The notes: generated by a model from the sequence alone, not told the origin. A DNA stretch of 64,000 bases from Platerodrilus igneus (GCA_036346225.1 JARFIW010001177.1:2016501-2080500); one strand, 5' to 3'; positions 35,685 through 48,308 are shown, counted from the stretch's first letter. Program-made: numbers and translations.

Positions 35685-37457
35685 ATATGATAACGCCGCA
35701 CGCCGATGTAATAAACGTCCAGTTTCCTGCTGAACGCCACCACTCTGTTTTTTCTCTAATATTTTAATTTTAATTATGATACGGCTAGCACAGGTTAATT
35801 CACACAGAGTGCACAACGTTACGATGATCAAATAATTTACCCCTTCAAATCTCACCTGTTTGGAATAATAAAACAAAGTCAATCAATATTCGTATAATGA
35901 AAGGAAATAATATCTACACTTCACAACTTTTTAATGTGAGAAATACCCCTTCAATCAATTTAAATTATTTATTAAAAAATTGTGTTTCCCTTTCTTTAAT
36001 TTAAAATCACCAAAAACGACACTTTTTACTGAAAAAATCTAGAACGTTCAAGACCTTTTATCCTTTCTACGTAAATTTCTACATATTAAATATTTTTGTT
36101 GACTCCATACAATTAGAAAAATTTATTCAGTGTTTAAATTTAAATTTGAAATGATTTCTTATACTAGTTAGCTCTGAGCTGTGGTTACCTGGTAAGTCTT
36201 TTTCCCCTTTGGTCTGCTGTTGCGTGTTGTGGATCAACGCCCCTTTAATTATCTTTAATCGAAAAACAATGCTCTGCTTTGTCCTCCTTCACGTGAGTTT
36301 GAACCAATAATTTTGTTCAGTATTGTTAATCCTTGTTTTCAAAATTCACCTGGTGCTTTGCTTTATATTTTTCTAGATATGACTTAGATTTCTCGATCTT
36401 AGATACATATTTGATTTCTGAATACTACATTTAGATATCCCAACTTACATACAACTTAAATCTTTCTGAATACCACTTAGATATCCTAACTTAGATCCTT
36501 CTGGATACCAATTAGAACCCTACATTATTATAAACATTTAATTTAAATTAATTAACAAATTTCTATTCACGTTTTCAGCAAAGCTTTTTATATATCTTCA
36601 ATGTAATTTGTCATCAAATAATATACAACACCACTTTTCACAAAATTTAGTAATTTAATTTGAAATTTATTTCGAAGCGTAAAGTTTCGAGTAACGGTGA
36701 TTCAGGTTCGACGTGGTTCAAATTGAGACTATGCCTCCTTATCAACTCTGGGCGTTATATAGTTTTCGCTATTTGAATTTTGATTGGTTTATCAAAACCA
36801 TCGTACGAAGTCTTGTAACCAACCATGGTTGTTTTGGATATTCCTAGGAGTTTTCAAGTTTTATATCTGGTGAAATTATTCTGTGGTTACGTATTATGCT
36901 CGTATTTCTATTGTTTTACGATCTTTCACCGCTTGTTTTGTTATTATTACTGGAAATTTAATTTAGTTTATGGCTGTTGTTTGTGTAGATAAAGCTTTAG
37001 GGGGAATTGAACAAATAACTGATGGATGTAACATGAGTAATGAAAATCTATGTGTTTCTGTTTATGTCTCGTATTTAAAACTTTTTTTGAAAGTGCGTTT
37101 CTTATCAAAGCGCTTTATTATTCTTTCTTTATCGCATGCGTAATTGCGTGAAAACTTACTAGAGTTTTTGTTATCTGTTTGTTTATTAATTTAGCAACGC
37201 TCCTTGAAGTAGTTTAATTGCATGTATAATTATCTCTCTGCTAAATATGTGTTCTCTTATTGAAAGATATGCTTACTGGCATTGATTAAAGTTAGTTGCG
37301 GTCTATATACAGGGTGTTAAATGTTTGCTCTTTGCATAATATGTGAATTATTTATTTTCATGCTAAATAAATGCAGTTTTCTAACGCCTATTGCTATTTA
37401 CATTTACTGCGCGACCCTTACGACTCAATGCACCCTAAGTAACCTTTTTATCATTTT
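35683..37457. other. Unclassified 1.8-kb unit between (AT)n tracts
   Basis: No coding sequence recognised. By size and by (AT)n on both sides it looks like another solo LTR, and a minus-strand TATA-like box (AACTATATAACGCC) sits at about 36755, but no terminal repeat or primer-site module was recognised. At 36418-36530 a roughly 40-bp unit with TTAGATATCC(C/T)AACTTA repeats loosely two to three times. Confidence 0.4.
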
Positions 37458-37492
37458 TATATATATATATATATATAAATATATATATATGT
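37458..37492. repeat. (AT)n microsatellite, interrupted
   Basis: AT tract with one AAT interruption. Confidence 0.93.
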
Positions 37493-40130
37493 ATATTTCT
37501 GTGGATATATAGGTTATAATGAATGTTAGATAAGTCAGATAATTATTTATGGCAGGGTACTCCATGAATATACAAGTCAATTTAAATTTAAGACGTTATT
37601 CAAAACGATAGTATAGGAATTTGCATATTACAATAAACTTTAGTGTTAATTTTGCGTCGTTGTAAAATAATTGTAACTATTAATTACAAATATTAGATAG
37701 GAAATGTAGTTTCGTAAAGTGTAGTGTAAAGTTTCGTATCTTAAAGAAGTAGCTTGTAGGTTTATTAATCCGAAAGTTTTCAAATTCAGTAAATAGTAAA
37801 AATCAGTAATTTAGGAGGGTGAATTGTTTAATTGCATAAAGTGTACATATTCAAAGTGTACATAATTTAACGTAGTGTAGTATAAAACTTTAACATTGGT
37901 TAACCTTGTAAAGGTATAACATAAGATAGGAAAGTGCTGTCGATAAACAAGCTATAAGGGCTAAAGGTTCGAAGAAAGACCGTGCAAGCAAACAAAACAT
38001 TTCTAGTTGAACGTTGAAAATATGTTCGGGGTATTAATTTAAAAGATGGAATATAATTGTCAAGGATTTCTACTTAAAGGATCGTTATAAACAAACAACA
38101 AGTCTATTTGAGGTAGGGCGTTGAAGGTTGAATACAAATATGGATCGATATTAGATAGAGAGGCCGTGTTTCAGCATGTATTAAAATGAGACAAATTTTT
38201 AGGTGTCCGTTGATTTTGAAGCGACTAGGGGAGATAAGGAAAGTTAGAAGGGAAATACGGCGTGTTAGGTGTAAAATGTGAAGTGGTTGAATTCTACAAG
38301 GACTAATATAGTGGACATATGAGAAACGGAGATAGTTGGTTTGACTCCACATATGGAAACGGGGTAGACGATACTCAAGAAAGGGTAGATGTTGTTAAGA
38401 TATTATCGTACTTGTAAACCGGGTATATAAAGGAAAAGAGATATAAAATACGGGTAAGACACGGATACAATAAACTAGTAACAGGTATAGAGAATATAAG
38501 GGGGGTACAAATTTAAAAACATAACATTTTCGTATGTAAGCTAGAGCGAGGTGACCGTATATACGCGTCTTCGCGAGACGTGTTTTAGATGCTTGTGTTT
38601 GTGTCAGTTGACGAGAGACTTCAACGAATTCGATAACCGTTGTAAATTTTAATTAAATCTTCGAAGTAAAGCGTTTATTTTGTGTTCAAAATTCTTAGAT
38701 TTTCTAGACAGTTAGCATACGACTGTCAATTTTCCAAAGAATTGCTGAAAGTTAACGGTGGGATTTTTAGAATTGACGACAGTTAAGTGTTGTTTGTGCA
38801 TATTGCTTTGGATATGCGTTGACTGTTGTACAAATTTACGAAGCAACCTTGTTTGTGGTGGTGGTGTGCTTTAGGACGTAAAACTAGTCGGAGAGCATTT
38901 TTCGTCTATATAAACCACCGAGAGGCGGTGAGAAACTCTGTTCATTTTCATCCAAGCTTTAAACCACATTAGTAAATGAGATAAGCTACAAGTGAGTTTG
39001 ATATTTTAATTGAAATCATTTCAACATGCACAAGTTGGTGTAATGTTGAATAGCAGTTTTAAATTTTATAAAATATATTTTTAAAGAGCGAAGCATGGTG
39101 AACTGTAAGTAGAGATTACTTTCCTATTTTGGTTTTTGGAACTTAACAGATGAATGGAGGATTGGAGTAACCGTAGATTATATGAATAGAAATTGGGGTA
39201 AATGATTGTTGTCCCAGATGGTGTAAGTCAACTTGGAGTGATTCCTGTACGTGCAATCGTTGATGGGAGCTACGTCAGCAATGGTTTAATGGCAGGTATC
39301 TGTTTGTACTAAATTTTATGTAACTGATTTTTGTAAAAACATTTACCTTTGTGATTAGTTGGTGTAATGACATTCTGGGTTTTTGGGGTGTATTTTGTTG
39401 AATTCTCTGGACAAAAGGATTGATTATTTAACATTCATAATGAATTATTTGAAAATATGTTGGTGTAGAAACTTGTATTATAAAATAATTGTGTAATATC
39501 TGCTTATGTAAAAAGTAAACGGGTTTTAAGTGATTTTCAGTGCAAAAAAAAATTAACACATGTACAAAAAGGTTTACTATGAGCTCTTATTAGACCAGGA
39601 ATTTAAAGTTAGGTTTATAGTTAAGCCCAGTTACTTTTAATGGTTATTGATGAAAATAGGTAAATCTCGAAATGTGTGTTTTAAAATGAATTATTTTAAA
39701 GTGAAGATGGTTGCTATGAAATCTATGGGTGAATCAACAATAATGAGAAGAAAATTTGTTTTGGTATTAAATTTTCTGTTAGAATAAATTGTGATAACAT
39801 TTTGTGGTCAAGTTTTTTTCATCGAATAGTCGGGTAGTAATTTCAGAAAGCAGCTGAGGAGCCGTGGTGTATATCCCTGATGAAGCAGCATTTTGAAGCA
39901 GTGCAAAAATTTGGAAATTTGGCGTCCAAAAGGAAGAACATCTTTATAAGATAAACAGTGTATTGGGGTCGAAAGTAAGTCCAGAGGAGTTTATTCCAAA
40001 GAGAACTCATAGCAATAATAGCAGCCCTAGCGTAAGGCTTCAATCCAGCATTACTTACAGAGCAATAATATCGACCCAACAGTAGGGCTCGAATTAGCGA
40101 TCCAAACCTATTTCAGTAAAATCTCCGCAG

Positions 40131-40132
<2 letters not shown>
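37493..40132 (+). repeat. H: LTR-like unit, plus orientation, with primer-site-like modules at its end
   Basis: A 2.6-kb non-coding unit between (AT)n tracts. It ends CCGCAGCA at 40132, comparable to CACAGCA of E LTRs. Upstream of the end are degraded primer-site-like blocks (CGACCCAACAGTAGGGCTCG at about 40070-40090 and TTGGCGTCCAAAAGG near 39920). A GCAGCTGAGGAGCCG stretch near 39850 matches the GCAGCCGAGGCG block of E LTRs. No interior coding region. Confidence 0.6.
38905..38916 (+). promoter_or_regulatory. TATA-type promoter in LTR-like unit H
   Basis: TCTATATAAACC, followed about 30 bp downstream by CTCTGTTCATTTT as a possible initiator. Fits an LTR promoter in plus orientation. Confidence 0.5.

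Positions 40133-40180
<48 letters not shown>
40133..40180. repeat. (AT)n microsatellite
   Basis: 48-bp AT tract at the left border of E3. Confidence 0.97.
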
Positions 40181-40182
<2 letters not shown>

Positions 40183-42575
40183 CGCTGTGATACCACCAAA
40201 ATCCTGGTACTCCGCTTTTCGAATCGAGCCTTTCAGATTGGGCGTCAAAGAATGCTGTGTTTCCCTGTATCATTGTCGAGCCTCACGAATTGGGCGCCAA
40301 AGAATGTTGTGATATAGTCCTGTGAATGCGGGAACTGGGTCCTTTCAACAAAAAAATTCTAGTCCCACAGATTGGGCGTCATAAACTGCTGTGATCCTCT
40401 TTACGCCTCGGCTGCTCACCTAATTTTATAAACCTCCTCATTCATAAATTTAAACAACACATTCCTACCACAAACATCAACGTTAACTCTATTTACATCA
40501 ATATTCAGAATACATTAAATTTTCAAATTAAATTTCAGCATAAAATTCAGTTTTAAAAGAATTTCAAGATTAATTTTATTATCACTTTAACGTGCATCCA
40601 GAATTAAAGTCCTTGTTGGATGCCTACTAATTAATATAACAATATAAGCAGACCGGAGTCTGAGTATAAAGGAGCATCTACCACCCTTTACGTTAATTAA
40701 CCAGGTTCGTCTAATTGAGCTCAAAGACATACCCATATTTTCATCATAATTCAGAACATCAATACTAAATACCCTTTCTACTTAAACAAGCAAATTTCAT
40801 CTTAAAATTAAAATTTTATGGTTAGTACAATTTCACTAATGTCCATTTAAAGTAAATCAATTATAAAGTTATTCAACACACACAAAATGTCAAACAAAAT
40901 AGTATAATTTACCTGAAGGTTACTGTCCTCGTAGCTTCAATGTACATCGTCCCTTTAGTTAATCACACCATTCCAACAGGATTATATTTACGGCTTCTAA
41001 TTCTCAACGCTTTTAAAATTTTCTCCATCACCATTTATTTAAAGTTGTTTCTGGGCTTTTCCGGAACTCATCTGTGTATATCTGACCCTTGTTTCGTGGA
41101 TCCAGACACGTATTTGAACCATTTACTTATTAACACCCCGAAAAATAGCAAAGAAATTCATGCGTCTTTCACCAATATACGCCAAAACTGCCTACTTTTG
41201 TGTATTCATTTGTCGTTGTAAATTTTGCTAATTGGTACAGTGATACTAAATTTTATTACCTTGTATCTAAGTGCACTGAAGTACATTCATGTTAGCACGT
41301 AAATAACAAACTATTTTGAATCACTAAAATATACGAGCAAAATTTTAAATTATTTTATCAAACTAAAATGCACTGTTTAACATCTTGAATCAAGTCGCGG
41401 ATGTAAGAGCTTTTAACGCATCGAATAGTCAAAAGTCTAAGAGAGCTTGTTTATATTCACCTCGGTATATATAGCAAAAAGCCTCTGTCGGTCTGTTCCC
41501 CAAAACGGGTAATTCTAAAGAATTTCTCATTCTATGTTCCCAGTCCGTCGCTCGCGCGTCGGTTTTACGAATTTTCACTCGCCCCATTTAAATCTCAGAA
41601 AATTTCCACACGGCACGCAACGTCTGAGAATACTAATTAATTTTGTACAGAAATTGTTGTTTCTACCTCTGATATTTGCATCCTATTTTTAACCAATTGT
41701 GACCCTCGTGACGTTGCTTAAATCACGCCTTTTACTATATGTGTCTTTGCTTGACGCATTTTCTTTCCTTTTCTAACCTGTTCGTATTGGTGCAAATTGA
41801 TATTCTTTATTATCGATTATATTTTAGTCCATGTGGACTATCTGGGTTAAATAACCCCGTATCGCACATTCTCGTGAATATTAAGCCCCGGTTTCTCCAA
41901 GATTCTTTGAAACCATTTGTTATCTACACAATTTTCGCCGTACGTGATATTTAAACTACGCAGGTGTTCAAAATAATATTAATTCTCAGAGCTTTTAAAT
42001 AAACCCTGTTTTGTATTTCGTGCTAAAGCATCTGACCGTTTCCAATATCCTTAGAATCGACATGTTTATCTAAACAAATTAAACTGAAATTGCCTTTTAA
42101 ATTACGCAGGTGTGTTTAAACATCCTACTTCTAGCTAACACTTCTAGGATTTGCTTTTTATTGGGTTTTTACAAGTTTCTATAGATATTATCTGTTACTA
42201 ACGATTCAATTAACTTCAATTAAAATTGACTTCTATCCTTTCATTTTTAGCGAATACAAGTTAAATATTAATTATTATGTGTACACTTTGTTTTACTACC
42301 GGTTACTTAAAATAGGGTTAATTAATATAAATTTTGCACGTAATTTCCATTTGTTTAAGAATAATTACATTACACGCAGAGCTTTTTTTAATACTGTTTC
42401 TTTTGATATAAAGCGTCTTGTACATAATTTAAATTTCTTATTTTTACTGAAACTAATAAATTTTTATGCTTCCCGGTTTTAATAACGCGTATTATCTAAT
42501 AATATTCATTATACACGGTGATTAAAATTATTTGATGTGATTATTAAATTTTCTACCCTGGTCTAAATATGAGTG
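40183..42575 (-). repeat. E3 3' LTR (left)
   Basis: Matches 45627-48026. The first 200 bp hold three primer-site-like modules alternating with LTR-end-like (T)GCTGTG(A) motifs. It ends AAATATGAGTG, one base off the usual GAGTA. TATA box in sense orientation at about 41464-41476. Confidence 0.92.
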
Positions 42576-42589
42576 TTTTCCCCCTATTT
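42576..42589 (-). other. Polypurine tract of E3
   Basis: Sense strand AAATAGGGGGAAAA against the 3' LTR, the same as in E1. Confidence 0.87.
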
Positions 42590-43124
42590 GAATACAAATA
42601 ATCCCACTTATTTGAATGCAAATATAAAGCATTTAGACCGCAAACAAAATTTACAAAAAAATATGCCTATCTCTCTCTACCCTTATCTATCTAACTTACC
42701 TACCTTATTCAATCAAAAAAAATTATTTACACCTGTCCTATATCCTATTCTATTCCTAACTCTCACCTAATTCTATTAACTGAAATTATCCCTAACTTCA
42801 TCCTACTTATCCATCTAATCCCATATACATCCTATATACCTATCCTATTCCTAACTTTTAACTAATCTTCACTATACTTTACTTCCCCCTACCTAATCCT
42901 ATATGCCTATCCTACTCTTACTCTATTCCTAACTCTCCACTAATCTTCTATGAAATATCTACACTTAACCTATCTTATTTTCTTCCTACATTTACTCTTT
43001 ATTCTCATCCTAAACCTATTCCTAATTATCTCCCATATTTATCCTATACCTAGCTTTATTTTCTATAAACACTTACTTCTACTTTTCTATATACACCTAT
43101 ATCTATTCCTATATGTTCATCAAG

Positions 43125-44057
43125 TTATTTAAATCTAACTCTCTTCTTGACCCTCCATGTCTTTCTTCTTACCATCCTAATACTCTTCATCCCTATCTCT
43201 CCCCCTTCTATATCTATACTTAACATCTCTATTATCTCACATACAACAAACTTATCATCCCTCTTATCATGACTCTTAAATATTGCTTCTTCTTCAGTCC
43301 CTACACTTGTCTGTTTCTCATTTATTATTGTTTCCCTTTCTGCCGACAAACCAAACGATACTACTTTACAATTATCGATTTTTCCCTCTATGGAAAATCC
43401 TATGTACCTTCTAGAATTCTTATGTAATGGAATCCGCCAGAATGAATTCCTTAAATTAACTTTATTAAAAACAACTTTGCCACTTAACCTCATCAAAAAT
43501 AATTCTGCCTTCACCTGCTCCCGATATGCTGCTTCTACCCCCACTACTTCTGCATGTTTTTGTACTAAAGCTTGAACCTCTACTCTCCTATCCTTTGGAC
43601 ATCTTATCGTGTTGATCTGTTTACCTTCATTATCTTCTACCTCTACTACATTAATATTCAACCCTGTGTCATCCTCTGTGACTTCATAACTGCCCTTCCA
43701 TGGCACTACCCTATCCTTAATCCTTATTACCTTCCGTTCCATATCTATCAACACCCCTAACTTCATCATACAGTCAACACCTAAAATGCTCTGAAACTTC
43801 AGTCCAGGTACAATTACAAACTCCTGTTCACAGCTTAAACCTCCTATATCTATCCTAAGCACCACAACACTATTTACTACAGCAAATTTCTTTTTATTTG
43901 GAGCTACTAAATGGCTACGCTTTATAGGCATAATTCTATCACAAACCTTATCCCTAATTTTGCTGACGAATTCCTCCGATATTAAACTCGCCTCTGCCCC
44001 TGTATCAAGTAATACTTCTACATTATTATCAAAAATCTCTATATTAATAATTGGCAA
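43125..44057 (-). CDS. pol: E3 protease plus truncated RT (310 codons open)
   Basis: As in E1: active site LLDTGAEASLIS at residues 14-25, SILGVDCMMKLGVL box, then an RT piece with FNKVNLRNSFWRIPLHKNS and VVSFGLS, then the basic tail ending VKKRVRFK. Compared with E1 about 20 residues between the linker and the RT piece are missing in frame. Upstream of the first Met the frame stays open (ERDRPLDFSVNVYEHPREFF) up to the gag stop near 44160, consistent with expression as a gag fusion. No YxDD, RNase H or integrase. The tail after VVSFGLS is conserved in E1 and E3, so it is a feature of the family, not random decay. Confidence 0.88.
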   Translation of the reverse strand: MPIINIEIFDNNVEVLLDTGAEASLISEEFVSKIRDKVCDRIMPIKRSHLVAPNKKKFAVVNSVVVLRIDIGGLSCEQEFVIVPGLKFQSILGVDCMMKLGVLIDMERKVIRIKDRVVPWKGSYEVTEDDTGLNINVVEVEDNEGKQINTIRCPKDRRVEVQALVQKHAEVVGVEAAYREQVKAELFLMRLSGKVVFNKVNLRNSFWRIPLHKNSRRYIGFSIEGKIDNCKVVSFGLSAERETIINEKQTSVGTEEEAIFKSHDKRDDKFVVCEIIEMLSIDIEGGEIGMKSIRMVRRKTWRVKKRVRFK

Positions 44058-44161
44058 ACATAATTTTTCCTCAGTTTCTGGCTCTACTTCCTCCTCAATT
44101 TTGAAAAATTCACGTGGATGTTCATATACATTTACACTGAAATCTAGTGGTCTGTCGCGTT

Positions 44162-45485
44162 CTAAAAATCCTGTCCAGGTCTGTTTTCCCTACTTGGTCC
44201 TGGTCTAGCCGTCACCTCAGCGTACGTCCTAGGCGTTTCCACTCGTTCCGTGTCTGTATTAGCAGTCCCGCTCATGTCTGGTGAACTATTCATCCTGGTA
44301 GGTCCCGGTCTCGGTACAGGTCCCCTTCCTAAACTATTACTCCTAACGTATGGTCGTCTCTGTTCCCAATTCTGTCGCTGGTATCCGTAACTATTCCCCC
44401 GTCTAGCGTAGTTGTCCCTTCTATTGTCAAACCTAACTGTGTTGATCTGTCTTTCCCTATTATCCCGAGGTCGTCCACTACTTACGTCGTCGTACCTCTG
44501 CAGGTATTCCAAAAACATTTCTCTGTCCACTATGTTCTGTAGTGCTACGTGCTGTCTTATGTCTACCTCGAAGTGTCGTGATAAATACTTAATAATTTGT
44601 CGGTCCGTCAGTGGTGGGTTCAGTTGCTTTGCTATGCTATACTTGCGTATAGCATATTGCTCCTACTTCCTGAAAATTCTCCTTAAATTTCCTGTGATTA
44701 AGTCGTCTCGTACCTGATCTTGTCTGTGGTCACTCCAGTAGTGCTTTAAAATTTGTTTTCAAAGTCCTGATACGTGTCTATGTCCTGTCCTACTAAATTG
44801 TACCATGCTTCCGCGTTGTCCTTTAATAAAGCCTTTATCGTATTTAGTTTAGTCTGTTCGTCAAATAAATTTCCCACTAGATTTCTTACACTGTTAATAA
44901 AAATTTGTGGATTTACCCTGTTATCGCCATAAAATTTCATGTGTTGGTCCAATGATACTCCACCTGTAGAAAATCTGGGACCATCCCCGTTAAATTTGAC
45001 ATGTTGTATTTAATACTACTAACTTCGCGTTCTACCCTGCCTAACTGATCCCTACATGAGTCCGTCACTTCAGTCATTTTTATATTAATCTCTTCTTCAC
45101 AGAACATGCGTACTTCGGACTTTAAATGTCCCATTTCCTGTCGAAGACCTGTAATATCACGCTCATTTTTTTCAACCCTATTTTCAACTTCCCCCATCTT
45201 TACGGTAAGACTATTCTTAAATTCTGTAAATTCTTTAGTCGATTGCTCAATTTTCCCGCTTATCTGCTCTAATTTTCGGTTGGACTCTTCCCTTGCTCTA
45301 TTCGATTCTTCATTCATTCTCTCTAGCATTCTCATTATCATCTCGTTTCCTTGATCCCCTGATTCCGTCCTCGACTGATCTCTACTGCCTCCAGCTTCTT
45401 CCATTTTCGAATTTTTCTCACACAATGCACTATCGTCACTTCCAATTTCCACTCCTTGACTCCTTAACCACTCTTTTCTCTGCAT
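44162..45485 (-). pseudogene. gag: E3 gag, frameshifted
   Basis: Starts at ATG 45483-45485. The first 175 codons are open and show a longer coiled-coil part than in E1/E2 (SNRAREESNRKLEQISGKIE, then EVENRVEKNERDITGLRQEM). One C is missing near 44993, one A near 44755, and compensating changes occur near 44665-44690, all as in E1; the remaining pieces at 44952-44746 and 44530-44162 repeat the capsid and Arg/Gly-rich parts. It ends GQDF then TAG at 44160, where the protease frame overlaps in -1. Confidence 0.87.
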
Positions 45486-45600
45486 ACGTTCAAATCACTC
45501 ACACACACTCTAACTACTCTTAAATTTATACACACACAGAAACTCTCTCTCTCAGATTGCCAGTTTCCTGAAATAAAATCACAAAAATTTTATTTGGAAC

Positions 45601-45622
45601 TCGAGCCCCACGTTGGGCGCCA
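45601..45622 (-). other. Primer-binding site of E3, perfect tRNA-Lys complement
   Basis: Sense strand starts TGGCGCCCAACGTGGGGCTC; all 22 nt match the complement of the 3' end of insect tRNA-Lys including CCA, as I recall that tRNA. It lies 4 nt after the 5' LTR. This fixes the LTR boundary and orientation. Confidence 0.93.
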
Positions 45623-45626
45623 TATA

Positions 45627-48024
45627 CGCTGTGATACCACCAAAATCCTGGTACTCCGCTTTTCGAATCGAGCCTCTCAGATTGGGCGTCAAAGAATGCT
45701 GTGTTTCCCTGTATCATTGTCGAGCCTCACGAATTGGGCGCCAAAGAATGTTGTGATATACTCCTGTGAATGCGGGAACTGGGTCCTTTCAACAAAAAAA
45801 TTCTAGTCCCACAGATTGGGCGTCATAAACTGCTATGATCCTCTTTTCGCCTCGGCTGCTCACCTAATTTTATAAACCTCCTCGTTCATAAAATTAAACA
45901 ACACATTCCTACCACAAACATCAACGTTAACTCTATTTACATCAATATTCAGAATACATTAAATTTTCAAATTAAATTTCAGCATAAAATTCAGTTTTAA
46001 AAAGAATTTCAAGATTAATTTTATTATCACTTTAACGTGCATCCAGAATTAAAGTCCTTGTTGGATGCCTACTAATTAATATAACAATATAAGCAGACCG
46101 GAGTCTGAGTATAAAGGAGCATCTACCACCCTTTACGTTAATTAACCAGGTTCGTCTAATTGAGCTCAAAGACATACCCAAATTTTCATCATAATTTAGA
46201 ACATCAATACTAAATACCCCTTTCTACTTAAACAAGCAAATTTCACCTTAAAATTAAAATTTTATTGTTAGTACAATTTCACTAATATCCATTTAAAGTA
46301 AATCAATTATAAAGTTATTCAACACACACCAAAATGTCAAACAAAATAGTATAATTTACCTGAAGGTTACTGTCCTCGTAGCTTCAAAGTACATCGTCCC
46401 TTTAGTTAATCACACCATTCCAACAGGATTATATTTACGGCTTCTAATTCTCAACGCTTTTAAAATTTTCTCCATCACCATTTATTTAAAGTTGTTTCTG
46501 GGCTTTTCCGGAACTCATCTGTGTATATCTGACCCTTGTTTCGTGGATCCAGACACGTATTTGAACCATTTACTTATTAACACCCCCGAAAAATAGCAAA
46601 GAAATTCATGCGTCTTTCACCAATATACGCCAAAACTGCCTACTTTTGTGTATACATTTGTCGTTGTAAATTTTGCTAATTGGTACAGTGATACTAAATT
46701 TTATTACCTTGTATCTAAGTGCACTGAAGTACATTCATGTTAGCACGTAAATAACAAACTATTTTGAATCACTAAAATATACGAGCAAAATTTTAAATTA
46801 TTTTATCAAACTAAAATGCACTGTTTCACATCTTGAATCAAATCGCGGATGTAAGAGCTTTTAACGCATCGAATAGTCAAAAGTCTAAGAGAGCTTGTTT
46901 ATATTCACCTCGGTATATATAGCAAAAAGCCTGTCTGTCGGTCTGTTCCCCAAAACGGGTAATTCTAAAGAATTTCTCATTCTATGTTCCCAGTCCGTCG
47001 CTCGCGCGTCGGTTTTTACGAATTTTTCACTCGCCCCATTTAAATCTCAGAAAATTTCCACACGGCACGCAACGTCTGAGAATACTAATTAATTTTGTAC
47101 AGAAATTGTTGTTTCTACCTCTGATATTTGCATCCTATTTTCAACCAATTGTGACCCTCGTGACGTTGCTTAAATCACGCCTTTTACTATATGTGTCTTT
47201 GCTTGACGCATTTTCTCTTTCCTTTTCTAACCTGTTCGTATTGGTGCAAATTGATATTCTTTATTATCGATTATATTTTAGTTCATGTGGACTATCTGGG
47301 TTAAATAACCCCGTATCGCACATTCTCGTGAATATTAAGCCCCGGTTTCTCCAAGATTCTTTGAAACCATTTGTTATCTACACAATTTTCGCCGTACGTG
47401 ATATTTAAACTACGCAGGTGTTCAAAATAATATTAATTCTCAGAGCTTTTAAATAAACCCTGTTTTGTATTTCGTGCTAAAGCATCTGACCGTTTCCAAT
47501 ATCCTTAGAATCGACATGTTTATCTAAACAAATTAAACTGAAATTGCCTTTTAAAATACGCAGGTGTGTTTAAACATCCTACTTCTAACTAACACTTCTA
47601 GGATTTGCTTTTTATTGGGTTTTACAAGTTTCTATAGATATTATCTGTTACTAACGATTCAATTAACTTCAATTAAAATTGACTTCTATCCTTTCATTTT
47701 AGCGAATACAAGTTAAATATTAATTATTATGTGTACACTTTGTTTTACTACCGGTTACTTAAAATAGGGTTAATTAATATAAATTTTGCACCTAATTTCC
47801 ATTTGTTTAGGAATAATTACATTACACGCAGAGCTTTTTTTAATACTGTTTCTTTTGATATAAAGCGTCTTGTACATAATTTAAATTTCTTATTTTACTG
47901 AAACTAATAAATTTTTATGCTTCCCGGTTTTAATAACGCGTATTATCTAATAATATTCATTATACACGGTGATTAAAATTATTTGATGTGATTATTTAAT
48001 TTTCTACCCTGGTCTAAATATGAG

Positions 48025-48026
<2 letters not shown>
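45627..48026 (-). repeat. E3 5' LTR (right)
   Basis: 2400 bp. Its left 210 bp carry primer-site-like modules at 45668-45704, 45720-45757 and 45802-45840. From the LTR-end motif at 45749 onward it aligns with the start of the E1 LTR, so the E3 LTR extends about 120 bp further out. TATA box at about 46911-46923. Confidence 0.93.

Positions 48027-48062
<36 letters not shown>
48027..48062. repeat. (AT)n microsatellite
   Basis: AT tract between E3 and the ribozyme unit. Confidence 0.96.
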
Positions 48063-48066
<4 letters not shown>

Positions 48067-48095
48067 AATAAGTAAATTTAATAAGTCTTAAAATA

Positions 48096-48308
48096 ATATC
48101 AAAGAATAAAATTTATTGGCAAGTGACTCAATATTAGCCACGAAGGCACAAATTGTGGGCTAGGTGATGCTGTACTTCCCATAATGTGTTCGTGTTAAAT
48201 ATTACATCTTTGCTACTCCTGTCCTGATGAGCCCCAATTAGGGCGAAACGCGTCGACGGGATGCCCTTGTGGCTAATATTGAGTTACTTGCCAATAAATT
48301 TCATTCTT

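Larger units (their letters stand above)
40183..48026 (-). mobile_element. E3: long-LTR gypsy-type retrotransposon, both LTRs present
   Basis: A 7.8-kb element of the E family, with LTRs of 2393 and 2400 bp and a 3.05-kb interior. It has a perfect tRNA-Lys primer site and a polypurine tract. Its LTR ends carry two more primer-site-like modules than E1 and E2, and a roughly 100-bp stretch (about 42195-42290 and 47650-47745) absent from E1 and E2. RNase H and integrase are absent, as in the other copies. (AT)n tracts flank both sides. Confidence 0.92.

Noticed and set aside
35625..35882. ORF with a long IYIYIY tract; likewise 3317-3532 and 37321-37512
   Set aside because: Translation of (AT)n microsatellites.
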